From Tychonema sp. LEGE 06208 (GTDB lineage Bacteria; Cyanobacteriota; Cyanobacteriia; Cyanobacteriales; Microcoleaceae): a DNA stretch of 64,000 bases. Position 1 is the first letter of the stretch, and every line of letters starts with the position of its first letter. The translations under genes and the position numbers were made by a program. Below the pieces are notes generated by a model. That model was not told where the DNA came from. It saw nothing but the letters and a program-made list of their open reading frames with translations, and did no database searches. The DNA is taken from the NCBI RefSeq assembly GCF_015207505.1, contig NZ_JADEWT010000002.1:62001-126000 (forward strand), given 5' to 3'. This document shows, in pieces, positions 44,963 through 53,347 of the stretch.

Positions 44963-47911
44963 ATGGCTTTACCGAAAGAAAATCCAGAAGTTGAAAATCA
45001 GCTAGAGGGTTTTGTTTCTCAACCTGACGAGTCTGCTGCCAGCGCAGCAACCCAGCTAGAACCATTCCTGAATCTGTTACTCGATCTCAAAATTATTGCT
45101 GATTCAAACCAGCAAAGTTCCGATCGCGAAAGTGACAGCAACAGCGAAAACGATCGAGCTGGGGCCCTCGACGGGTTGATGGATTTGTTACCTATTTCCT
45201 CTGCTTCTGCTGAGGAAATTACCACAACTGCTCCCTCAAACACTCAATCTCCCCAATCCGAAGCTGACAGCAACAGCAAAAACCATCGAGCGGCAGCTAC
45301 CGGCGGGTTGATGGATTTGTCAGGTATTTCTCGGCAAGAGCAAGAGGAAATTGCAGCGCAGCAAAATCCCGATTCCGAAAGTCACAGCATCGGCAAAAAA
45401 GCTCAAGCTGGAGCCCTCGGCGGGTTGATGGATTTGTTAGGTATTTCTGAGCGAGAGCAAGAGGAAATTGCAGCGAGCGTCCAGCACAAAACTGCCTCTG
45501 GCGAACCCAAATCTACAAATTTTCCGGCCGTTGCAGGCGAGTCGAAAAGTTGGCTGTTCCCTACTCAAAAACTCAACAGTTCTGAACTGGAAAGAAACTA
45601 TTCCTCAGCTAAAACTATAGATATTTCCGCAGATGTTTCGGAGTTTGAGAGAGAATCGCCTGACTTGACAATTTCAGATTATCCTCAGTACGTACAGGCG
45701 GAAAAATCCCAGGATTTAGACACCGCTTTAGAGGATTTGTCCGATCGCCCAACTCTAGAATCACCCGCAGCAACTAATCCAAATACCGCAGTTCCCGCAC
45801 CTTCACAGCCCTCAGAAAAAATGTATCTAGATGCGGTGGTTGCTTCTGGGCCATCGATGTCAGAATTGCCAGAACAGCCGACACCGATATCGCAGCGATC
45901 GGAAATATTAGGCGAAATTAAACAAGACTTAAATGAAGCCGACAACGCGATGGAAAGGCTGCAAAGTCTGATTTTTGGCTCGCAAATCTCGGATATCGAG
46001 CAAGTCAAAAATCTCCTCGAACAAAACGACTTGCCCGGTGTGCGCCACCTGATGGTAACTATCAACGATAAATTAGGAAAACTCGAACACCAAATCCACG
46101 ATCCCCAAGAACTGATCGCGCTGATGCTGCCTTGGATCGCAGAAATTCTCAGCCGCAAAATTACCGATTCCCGAGAAGAAGTTGTTAACGCGATCGTGCC
46201 AATTATTGATGAAGTAATTAGGGCAAAAACGGTAGAAAACAGGCCAGCAATGAGTTCGGCGATCGCTGAATTGCTCCCAGACGCCCTTGCTCAACAAATA
46301 AAAAATTCGCCACAAGAAATTGCTAAGGCGATCGCCCCAGAAATTGGCATGGCAATTAAAGAGCAAATTCGCCTTGACCAAGAGTCGATCGCCCAAGCCC
46401 TCGCTCCGGAAATGGGCAAAGCGATTACAGCCCAAATACAACTCGAACGAGATGCAATGGTGGATGCCCTCTATCCCGTCATAGGCAATACTATTGCCAG
46501 ATACATGGCAGAAGCTATCAAGACAATCAATGAAAAAGTGTCAAATGCCATGAGCGTGGAAGGAGTGAAGCGCAAAATTCGCTCCAAAGTACAAGGAGTC
46601 TCCGAAGCCGAATTAATCCTCAAAGAATCAGTACCCTTTACCATCCAAGCAGTATTCTTAATTCACAAAGCATCAGGCTTGATAATTTCCGAAGTTCAAA
46701 ACTCCGAAAGTTACCAGTTAGAATCAGAAATGGTAGCAGGAATGCTCACAGCTATTCGCAGCTTTGTCAACGAGTGCATCGTTGTGCCGGGAGAAATTTC
46801 CGAACTCAATCAAATTGAATACGGCGACTCAAAAATTTTGCTAGAAGTAGCGGGATACTGCTACATTGCAGTCGTAATTAAAGGAGAACCGCCAGAATCG
46901 TTCATCAGCAAGCTGCGGAAAACACTTAGTAATCTCATCCTTAATTACGCTAAATTAATTCACGAATTTAACGGCGACCCCGATACTATACCGGAGTCGC
47001 TGCACCCGTTTATCAAAACTTTATTCGACCCCCTGGACAAGGAAAAATCCACAAAACCCCCGCTCGCCCTAGCCGGGATCAGTTTACTCGCCCTCAGCTT
47101 AATCTTAGTACCTTGGGGAATGTATCAGTACCGCCGCAGCATCGACCGCCCCCTGGTAGCAAATGTCGCTTTAGCTTTAGCATCGACGCCAGAATTAGCA
47201 GTTTACCGCTTAAACGCCGACCTTGAGGGCAACACTCTCAAGTTAACCGGAAAATTGCCAAATCCACAATTGCGAGCAAAAGCCGCAAAAATAGCTGCAT
47301 CAACTGTACCAAATCTGAAATTAGACAATCAAATTATCGCTGTAGATGTACCTCCCGACCCTGTTTTGGCAGCCGGCGAGGTGCAGCGGATTACCGCTGT
47401 TTTGAACCAGAGGGAGGGCGTTTCTATTTCTACTCGCTATGGCGATCGCAAAGTGACAGTAGAGGGCACAGTCACCGACGCTGCAGACTCACAAAAAATT
47501 GCTCAGTCCCTAAAACAAATTCCCGGCGTTCAGTCCGTCGTCAGCACGATTAAACTAGATCCGCTCCAGATCTTAAGCCGCATCTACTTTGACCCAGGAA
47601 CGGCGAAATTAGACTCAACATCCGCAGAAATCATCGCCAGTGTCAAAAAATTCATGGATCGATATCCTCAAAAACATATTAAGATAATTGGGCACAGCGA
47701 TGGAACTGGCGAAGTTGCCACAAATCAACGGCTGTCGCTCCGGCGTGCCGCAGCAGTGCGAGATGCTTTGGTGCGGCAAGGTGCAGACCCCAAGCGCCTC
47801 CAAACGATCGCCAGCCCCAATTCACCCGACGGCGTAGAACCCAATCAACCGCTACTTTTGAGCAGATGCGTGATATTTGAACCAATAACTAAGACCGCAA
47901 ACGGCAAATAA
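44963..47911 (+). CDS. Large OmpA-domain membrane protein with BON repeats and a putative roadblock/longin-like domain
   Basis: In this 982-residue protein, residues 1-310 are acidic and disordered, with three imperfect repeats of the GGLMDLLGIS-x-EEI type (about 67, 114, 153). A helical region (about 320-540) has internal repeats such as IAKAIAPEIGMAIKEQI. Next is a compact alpha/beta segment (about 545-685; QAVFLIHKASGLIISEV, MVAGMLTAIRSF, YCYIAVVIKG) whose pattern recalls roadblock/longin domains. One membrane helix (about 699-720), two BON domains (about 728-860) and a C-terminal OmpA peptidoglycan-binding domain (IYFDPGTAKLD, GHSDGTGEVATNQRLSLRRA, about 868-975) follow. The N-terminal 700 residues are thus cytosolic and the rest periplasmic. 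It is tightly linked to a small GTPase gene (2-bp gap). The protein could anchor GTPase signalling to the cell wall. The roadblock assignment is tentative. Confidence 0.85.
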   Translation: MALPKENPEVENQLEGFVSQPDESAASAATQLEPFLNLLLDLKIIADSNQQSSDRESDSNSENDRAGALDGLMDLLPISSASAEEITTTAPSNTQSPQSEADSNSKNHRAAATGGLMDLSGISRQEQEEIAAQQNPDSESHSIGKKAQAGALGGLMDLLGISEREQEEIAASVQHKTASGEPKSTNFPAVAGESKSWLFPTQKLNSSELERNYSSAKTIDISADVSEFERESPDLTISDYPQYVQAEKSQDLDTALEDLSDRPTLESPAATNPNTAVPAPSQPSEKMYLDAVVASGPSMSELPEQPTPISQRSEILGEIKQDLNEADNAMERLQSLIFGSQISDIEQVKNLLEQNDLPGVRHLMVTINDKLGKLEHQIHDPQELIALMLPWIAEILSRKITDSREEVVNAIVPIIDEVIRAKTVENRPAMSSAIAELLPDALAQQIKNSPQEIAKAIAPEIGMAIKEQIRLDQESIAQALAPEMGKAITAQIQLERDAMVDALYPVIGNTIARYMAEAIKTINEKVSNAMSVEGVKRKIRSKVQGVSEAELILKESVPFTIQAVFLIHKASGLIISEVQNSESYQLESEMVAGMLTAIRSFVNECIVVPGEISELNQIEYGDSKILLEVAGYCYIAVVIKGEPPESFISKLRKTLSNLILNYAKLIHEFNGDPDTIPESLHPFIKTLFDPLDKEKSTKPPLALAGISLLALSLILVPWGMYQYRRSIDRPLVANVALALASTPELAVYRLNADLEGNTLKLTGKLPNPQLRAKAAKIAASTVPNLKLDNQIIAVDVPPDPVLAAGEVQRITAVLNQREGVSISTRYGDRKVTVEGTVTDAADSQKIAQSLKQIPGVQSVVSTIKLDPLQILSRIYFDPGTAKLDSTSAEIIASVKKFMDRYPQKHIKIIGHSDGTGEVATNQRLSLRRAAAVRDALVRQGADPKRLQTIASPNSPDGVEPNQPLLLSRCVIFEPITKTANGK

Positions 47912-47913
47912 TT

Positions 47914-48450
47914 ATGTCAGTTACTATATCTAAAAAAATGTGCATGATCGGCGACTTTGGCGTGGGCAAAACCAGCTTGATCCGCCGTTTTGTCGATCGG
48001 CAATTCAGCGACGAGTACCTCTCCACTGTCGGAGTCAAAATTTCCAGCAAAATTATTACATTAGAAAATATAAAACAGCAGGCAAATATCACAGCCAAGT
48101 TGCTGATTTGGGACTTAGAAGGGCATACAAAATTCAAAGGAATTGCACCGACTTACTTGCAAGGAGCTAGCGGCGTTTTAATCGTTGCCGATGTCAGCCG
48201 AACCGAAACAGTTGAGCGAATCTCCGAACACATTAAGCTTTTTTCTTCAGTCAATCCCAAAGGGTTAATTATCATCGCCTTGAACAAAATAGACTTGATA
48301 GACGAAGAAAAATTGGCAATGCTAGTGGAAATCTCCCACGCGATCGCTAAAGACAAAGTAATAGCAGTTTACACCACATCTGCCAAAACAGGCCAAGACG
48401 TTGACGAAATTTTCCACAAACTAGCTTACACAATGGTAGAACAAACATGA
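47914..48450 (+). CDS. Ras-like small GTPase
   Basis: This 178-residue protein has all five G motifs: P-loop GDFGVGKTS (13-21), a switch I threonine (LSTVGVK), switch II WDLEGHTKF in place of DTAGQ, NKID (about 125-128) and SAKTG. The catalytic Gln is replaced by His (DLEGH), so intrinsic hydrolysis may be slow and depend on a partner. No prenylation motif or membrane anchor is present. Bacterial small GTPases such as MglA control polarity and motility with a roadblock-domain GAP; here such a domain may lie in the preceding OmpA protein. The gene starts 2 bp after that gene and its stop overlaps the next start (ATGA). Translational coupling across three genes is therefore likely. Confidence 0.93.
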   Translation: MSVTISKKMCMIGDFGVGKTSLIRRFVDRQFSDEYLSTVGVKISSKIITLENIKQQANITAKLLIWDLEGHTKFKGIAPTYLQGASGVLIVADVSRTETVERISEHIKLFSSVNPKGLIIIALNKIDLIDEEKLAMLVEISHAIAKDKVIAVYTTSAKTGQDVDEIFHKLAYTMVEQT

Positions 48451-49997
48451 ACCCCCTTTTTAAGAAACTCTTGGGCCCGCGACAAACAGAGTATCTGGTA
48501 GTAAATCACAACTTCATCATTCAGGAAACCTCCGCCGAAGCACAACATTATGCCGATACTCCCGGCGACGCGCTCCCCGGCACAGATGCTCGCATCAGTT
48601 TTCCCGAACTGATTGGTATTGAAAATATCCTGATTTCCATCGCAATGGGACGGCGGCCGAGTTTTGAACTCAAAGGTATCGCTCGGTTTGCCGACAACAA
48701 CCACCCTTTATACTTCGATATGTTGGCAGTAGAACATGAAAACGAACAAGGTGTGGCAAATAATTTGCTCATTTTGATTGAAGATGCCACCGAAAAAATG
48801 GTAATGAAGCAATCATTAATTCAGAGAGCAAATGAAGCTAATCTGTTGGTAAGCGCCCTAGCAGCTTCTAAAGATTATATAGATAAAGTTATTAGCTCGA
48901 TGGGCGATGCTTTGTTAGTGACAACAACCTTAGGAATTATCAAAACAGTCAATCAATCGGCACAAGGGTTATTTGGGTATAGTGAATCAGAATTAATCGA
49001 CCATCCACTCTCCAAAATAGTAGTCGAAGAAACCTTGCTTTACCAAGCTCGCCATCGCTATATTTTGTCTCAAAAAGAGCTGCTCCGAGAACTGGAAGTA
49101 GTCTGTACTACCAAAATAGGAGAAGAAATTTGGGTAGAATTTTCCTGTTCGGCAATTCAGACAGAATTACAAGGACTTTACGATTTCATCTATATCGGCA
49201 GAAACATCACAGAACGCAAACAACAAGATATAGAAATTCGTAGTTCTTTGGTAAAAGAGCAAGAACTAAGACAAATAAAATCTCGTTTTTTTTCAATGCT
49301 CGCTCACGAATTCGGCAATCCTTTAAATACAGTATTATTTGCTACTCAAATCCTCAAAGAATACGGCGACTCAATCACCCACGCAGAACAACAAGAATAT
49401 CTCGGACACCTTAAATCAGCATCTAAACACATGGCTCACCTATTAGATGATGTGCGGTTGCTCAGCAGCGCCGAAGCCGGAAAACTCCAATTCAATCCCG
49501 CACCAGTTGACTTGCTAAAATTTTGCAGCGAATTAGTAGAATCAATTAAAATTAGTGAGGGACAATATCGTAAAATTAACTTTATTTGCCGACCATCAAC
49601 TCCGCCTGCGAAAAAAACCGATCGCGATTCGGAGAAAACACAACCCGATCCCGAACTCGATCCCAAATTGCTGCGGCACATCTTGACAAACTTGCTTTCT
49701 AATGCAGTAAAATACTCACCTACCGAAAGCAATATTTATTTTCAATTAAATTGTTATCATGAAAAAGCTACATTTAAAATTCAAGACGCAGGCATTGGCA
49801 TTCCGATAGAAGACCAAGAACAACTATTTGAATCCTATTACCGGGCCCAAAATGTCGGTAAAATCCCCGGTACAGGACTGGGTTTATCTATAGTCAAGCA
49901 GTGTGTAGACTTGCACGGAGGTCAAATCGAATTTTCCAGCGAGACAGGGTTAGGCACTACCTTTATAGTCACAATTCCATTTTACAAACAAAAATAA
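48447..49997 (+). CDS. PAS sensor histidine kinase of the GTPase operon
   Basis: This is a 516-residue cytosolic kinase. An N-terminal PAS-like input domain (about 1-118, starting MNPLFKKLLGPRQTEYLVV) precedes a canonical PAS (about 148-268), then HisKA with His287 in LAHEFGNPLN and HATPase_c with NLLSNAVKYS, DAGIGIP and GTGLGLSI. The H-box has Gly-Asn where Arg-Thr is usual, a variant seen in other cyanobacterial kinases. The ATG overlaps the GTPase stop codon by ATGA, indicating translational coupling. The N-terminal 260 residues are clearly paralogous to those of the cyclase encoded next. No response regulator follows directly. A shared input signal for the GTPase, this kinase and the cyclase is plausible. 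Confidence 0.93.
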   Translation: MNPLFKKLLGPRQTEYLVVNHNFIIQETSAEAQHYADTPGDALPGTDARISFPELIGIENILISIAMGRRPSFELKGIARFADNNHPLYFDMLAVEHENEQGVANNLLILIEDATEKMVMKQSLIQRANEANLLVSALAASKDYIDKVISSMGDALLVTTTLGIIKTVNQSAQGLFGYSESELIDHPLSKIVVEETLLYQARHRYILSQKELLRELEVVCTTKIGEEIWVEFSCSAIQTELQGLYDFIYIGRNITERKQQDIEIRSSLVKEQELRQIKSRFFSMLAHEFGNPLNTVLFATQILKEYGDSITHAEQQEYLGHLKSASKHMAHLLDDVRLLSSAEAGKLQFNPAPVDLLKFCSELVESIKISEGQYRKINFICRPSTPPAKKTDRDSEKTQPDPELDPKLLRHILTNLLSNAVKYSPTESNIYFQLNCYHEKATFKIQDAGIGIPIEDQEQLFESYYRAQNVGKIPGTGLGLSIVKQCVDLHGGQIEFSSETGLGTTFIVTIPFYKQK

Positions 49998-50229
49998 TAC
50001 AATTTGCGATTTGCGATTTGGGAATTACCCCGCTCAAAAACGGGTACTTGCTTGCCGACGCGAGCGTCAGGGTCGAACCCAAAATTTTAGACAAAAGTTC
50101 AAGCTGCCAGATTCATCTGTGGAGTAAATCTCAAATCTCAAATCTCAAATCGACTAATGACTAATGACTAATGACTAATGACTAATGACTATCAGGAACA
50201 GAGGGCGCATTCACTACTAAGAATCCAAC
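49998..50229. repeat. Short-repeat spacer between kinase and cyclase genes
   Basis: It contains TTTGCGA and TCTCAAA units (50009-50030, 50130-50152) and a GACTAAT heptamer array (50153-50191). The repeats lengthen an otherwise tight operon; whether transcription continues is unknown. Confidence 0.75.
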
Positions 50230-53034
50230 ATGAACACCCTGTTAAAAAAGCTGTTGGTTCCCCACCACCTGGAGTACCTAGCACTGGATAAAGACTTTTT
50301 AATCCAAGAGACATCTTTCCAAGTGCAGCGCTTCGCGGACTTTCCCGAAGAAGTAACGGCCGGCAACGATGTGCGGCTTCCTTTTCCTGAATTGGTGGGA
50401 ACTGAAGAAATTTTAATCGATATTTTTGAAGGGCGGTTGCCAAACTTTGAATTTAAAGCGATAACTCGGGTACTAGAAAATGGCTCGCGGCTTTATTTTG
50501 ATATGTATATCGTCGAATTCAGCAATGACGATAATTATCAGAGATTAATTATATTTTTTGAAGACGTAACCGACAGGATGGGTTTAGAACAAACTCTAGT
50601 CCAAGCTACCAATGAAATGAATATTTTATTGAGTACCTTAGCCGCTACTAATAATTATGTTGAAAAAATTATTACTTCAATTGCTGAAGTTTTGTTGGTG
50701 ACAACTGCATCGGGAAAAATCAAAAAAATCAATCAAGCGACTCAAGATTTATTCGGTTACAGCGAATCAGAATTAGTAGGACAGCAAATAAACGCTCTTG
50801 CTGCTGATGGTGAATCTTTGCAAGCAGTCAGCCAACAGCAGTCTCAATCATCTCCAACCAATGTCGAAGTAGTTTGCACGGCAAAAACCGGAGAAAAGTT
50901 CACAGTTGCTTTTTCCTGTACGGCAATTCCGAGTGAAATTCAAGGAATTTCTCAAACAAGGGGCGCCCTCCAAGATTTCGTGTACATCGGCCGCGACGTT
51001 ACAGATAGAGAGCGAGCCCGCAAGCGAAAACTAGCTCAGTACGTCACCACTCGTATCCTGTCTACATCCGAAACAATCAAAAAAGCTCTAACAGCAATTC
51101 TTCCGGTAATTTGTGATAGTTTGGGATGGGATACCGCCGAACTTTGGATGCCGGAAGCGGGCGAAAAACTGCTGTCAGGAAGTAAGAGAATAACTGCGGT
51201 TTCCGACCCCAATTTGCTGCGCTGCCTGGTCAGTTGGAGAAAACGATCGGTTTCTATCCCTAAATTTGCCGAATTTGGCGAACAAATGACCTGTGAGTTG
51301 GGGGAAGGATTGCCCGGTATCGTTTGGGCTAGCGGTTCCCCTCAGTGGATTGCAGATGTCACAAAAAGTGATATTTTTTTGCGCCGAGAAATCGCTGCAA
51401 TTGAAGGACTGCACGGAGCTTTTGCCTTCCCTATTTGGGGGGATTACGAGCAGGAAACTTCGGAAAAGTCTGTGTTGGGAGTGATGACTTTTTTTAGCTG
51501 TGAAGTGCGGAGTTTTGATGAAGATTTGCTCCAAATAATGGGGGCAATCGGCAGTCAACTCGGTCAATTTATCAAGCGGAAACAAGCTGAAATAGCCTTG
51601 CGGGACAGCGAAGAACAACTGCGAGATTTATTTGAAAATGCTACTGATTTAATTCAAAGTATTGGAGCTGACGGTCATTTTTTGTATGTAAATCGGGCTT
51701 GGCGGGAAACTCTGGGCTACAGCGAAGCAGAAATTGCTGAAATGAGTGTTTTTGATATTATTCATCCCAATAGTTCCCCTGAGTCTCTGGATATATTATA
51801 TCAAGCTATCAGTAAAAATGACTTTAATGAAGATACATTTTATCCCGATTCTATCGAAGTAATATTTATCACGAAATCTTCTGAATTAATTTTGCTGGAA
51901 GGTAGCATAAGCTGTAAATTTTCGGAAGGTTCGCTAGTAGCGATTCGCGCTATTTTGCGAGATATTACTGCTCGAAAAATGGCAGAAGATGCCCTGGCAC
52001 AATCGGTGTCTTTGCTGCAAGCAACCTTTGATTCTACGGCTGACGGTATTTTAGCTATTGACAGGAACGGAAAAATAGTCAGTTTCAATCGGGAATTTGT
52101 GGAAATGTGGGGGATACCTAATGAAGTGATGGCGCTGCGAGACGATGCTACAACGATCGCTTTTGTGCTGAACCAACTCAAAGATCCCCAAGGATTCCAA
52201 GACAGAATAGAATCGCTTTACGATCAGCCAGAAGCCGAAAGTTTCGATTTGTTGGAATTTCAAGATGGCAGATTTTTTGAACGCTATTCGGAACCGCAGC
52301 GGCTGGGAGATAAAATTATCGGCAGAGTCTGGAGTTACCACGATATTACGGAACGCAAGCAAGCGGAAGATGCCCTGCGGGAAGAACAAGCAAAATCAGA
52401 AAAGTTGCTGTTAAATATTTTGCCGAAGGCAATAGCAGAACGCCTCAAACAAAACGAAACTACTATTGCTGAATATTTTCCTGAAGTGACTGTTTTGTTT
52501 GCAGATATTGTGGGGTTTACAGCTTTGTCTAGCACGATGAATCCGATCGCTCTGGTGGAACTCCTCAATAAAGTTTTTTCAAGATTCGATTTGTTGTGCG
52601 AACAGCACGGCTTAGAAAAAATCAAGACAATTGGCGACGCATATATGGTGGTGGGAGGGCTGCCGAATCCCAGGGCAGATCACGCTGAGGCGATCGCCAA
52701 ACTGGCTCTAGATATGCAAACAGAAATGGCTCGGTTTCATCAGAAGAATCACAAATTTTTTAGCATCCGCATCGGTATCCACAGCGGCCCGGTTGTGGCC
52801 GGAGTTATTGGCATCAAAAAGTTTATTTATGATTTGTGGGGCGACACGGTAAATATTGCTTCCCGAATGGAGTCTCACGGTATATCTTGGCGGATTCAAG
52901 TCAGCGAAACTACTTATAAGTTATTGGAACACCAATATTTATTTCAGGAACGGGGAATTATTCAAGTTAAAGGAAAAGGGGGAATGAAAACTTATCTGCT
53001 CGTTAGGAAAAAAAAATTAGTCAGTAGTCAGTAG
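50230..53034 (+). CDS. PAS/GAF-domain adenylate cyclase
   Basis: This 934-residue cytosolic class III cyclase starts MNTLLKKLLVPHHLEYLAL, and its first 260 residues match the input region of the preceding kinase (same PAS-like domain, same spacer, same PAS). A GAF domain (about 278-455), two further PAS domains (about 460-590 and 595-712) and a helical linker (NILPKAIAERLKQNE) lead to the catalytic domain (about 750-925). Metal ligands Asp759 and Asp803 are present. Lys799 and Asp868 (YDLWGDTVN) form the adenine-specifying pair, so cAMP is the expected product. It probably belongs functionally to the GTPase operon. Its last residues (SSQ) and TAG stop are heptamer-repeat sequence. Confidence 0.94.
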   Translation: MNTLLKKLLVPHHLEYLALDKDFLIQETSFQVQRFADFPEEVTAGNDVRLPFPELVGTEEILIDIFEGRLPNFEFKAITRVLENGSRLYFDMYIVEFSNDDNYQRLIIFFEDVTDRMGLEQTLVQATNEMNILLSTLAATNNYVEKIITSIAEVLLVTTASGKIKKINQATQDLFGYSESELVGQQINALAADGESLQAVSQQQSQSSPTNVEVVCTAKTGEKFTVAFSCTAIPSEIQGISQTRGALQDFVYIGRDVTDRERARKRKLAQYVTTRILSTSETIKKALTAILPVICDSLGWDTAELWMPEAGEKLLSGSKRITAVSDPNLLRCLVSWRKRSVSIPKFAEFGEQMTCELGEGLPGIVWASGSPQWIADVTKSDIFLRREIAAIEGLHGAFAFPIWGDYEQETSEKSVLGVMTFFSCEVRSFDEDLLQIMGAIGSQLGQFIKRKQAEIALRDSEEQLRDLFENATDLIQSIGADGHFLYVNRAWRETLGYSEAEIAEMSVFDIIHPNSSPESLDILYQAISKNDFNEDTFYPDSIEVIFITKSSELILLEGSISCKFSEGSLVAIRAILRDITARKMAEDALAQSVSLLQATFDSTADGILAIDRNGKIVSFNREFVEMWGIPNEVMALRDDATTIAFVLNQLKDPQGFQDRIESLYDQPEAESFDLLEFQDGRFFERYSEPQRLGDKIIGRVWSYHDITERKQAEDALREEQAKSEKLLLNILPKAIAERLKQNETTIAEYFPEVTVLFADIVGFTALSSTMNPIALVELLNKVFSRFDLLCEQHGLEKIKTIGDAYMVVGGLPNPRADHAEAIAKLALDMQTEMARFHQKNHKFFSIRIGIHSGPVVAGVIGIKKFIYDLWGDTVNIASRMESHGISWRIQVSETTYKLLEHQYLFQERGIIQVKGKGGMKTYLLVRKKKLVSSQ

Positions 53035-53121
53035 TCATTAGTCAGTAGTCATTAGTCAGTAGTCAGTAGTCAGTAGTCATTAGTCAGTAGTCATTAGTCA
53101 GTAGTCATTAGTCATTAGTCA
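53019..53121. repeat. AGTCAGT/AGTCATT heptamer array overlapping the cyclase stop
   Basis: About 14 heptamers begin in the final codons of the cyclase gene, as at 5111. Adjacent to it is a family A element. Confidence 0.88.
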
Positions 53122-53127
53122 TCGGTC

Positions 53128-53270
53128 ATATCGTTTCCGGTTGCATCGGAATGATGTTAACAGTTAACAGTCAACAGTTAACAGTTAACAGTTAACAGTC
53201 AACAGTCAACAGTTAACAGTCAACAGTCAACGCCTGAATTTACTATTCCGATGAAGAGAGGATTTGATAT
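53128..53270. repeat. Composite palindromic repeat, family A (long core)
   Basis: Left end ATATCGTTTCCGGTTGCA, TCGGAATGATGTTAAC, then ten or so AACAGTC/AACAGTT units (about 53155-53232), and right end GAATTTACTATTCCGATG, GAGGATTTGATAT. The core is longer than in the 38062 and 59477 copies. Confidence 0.85.
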
Positions 53271-53347
53271 GATTAGTCATTAGTCATTTGGCTGATGACC
53301 AAAAGTGTTGCTAAAGTTAGTTAACAATACTTTGTAGGTCTAGACTG

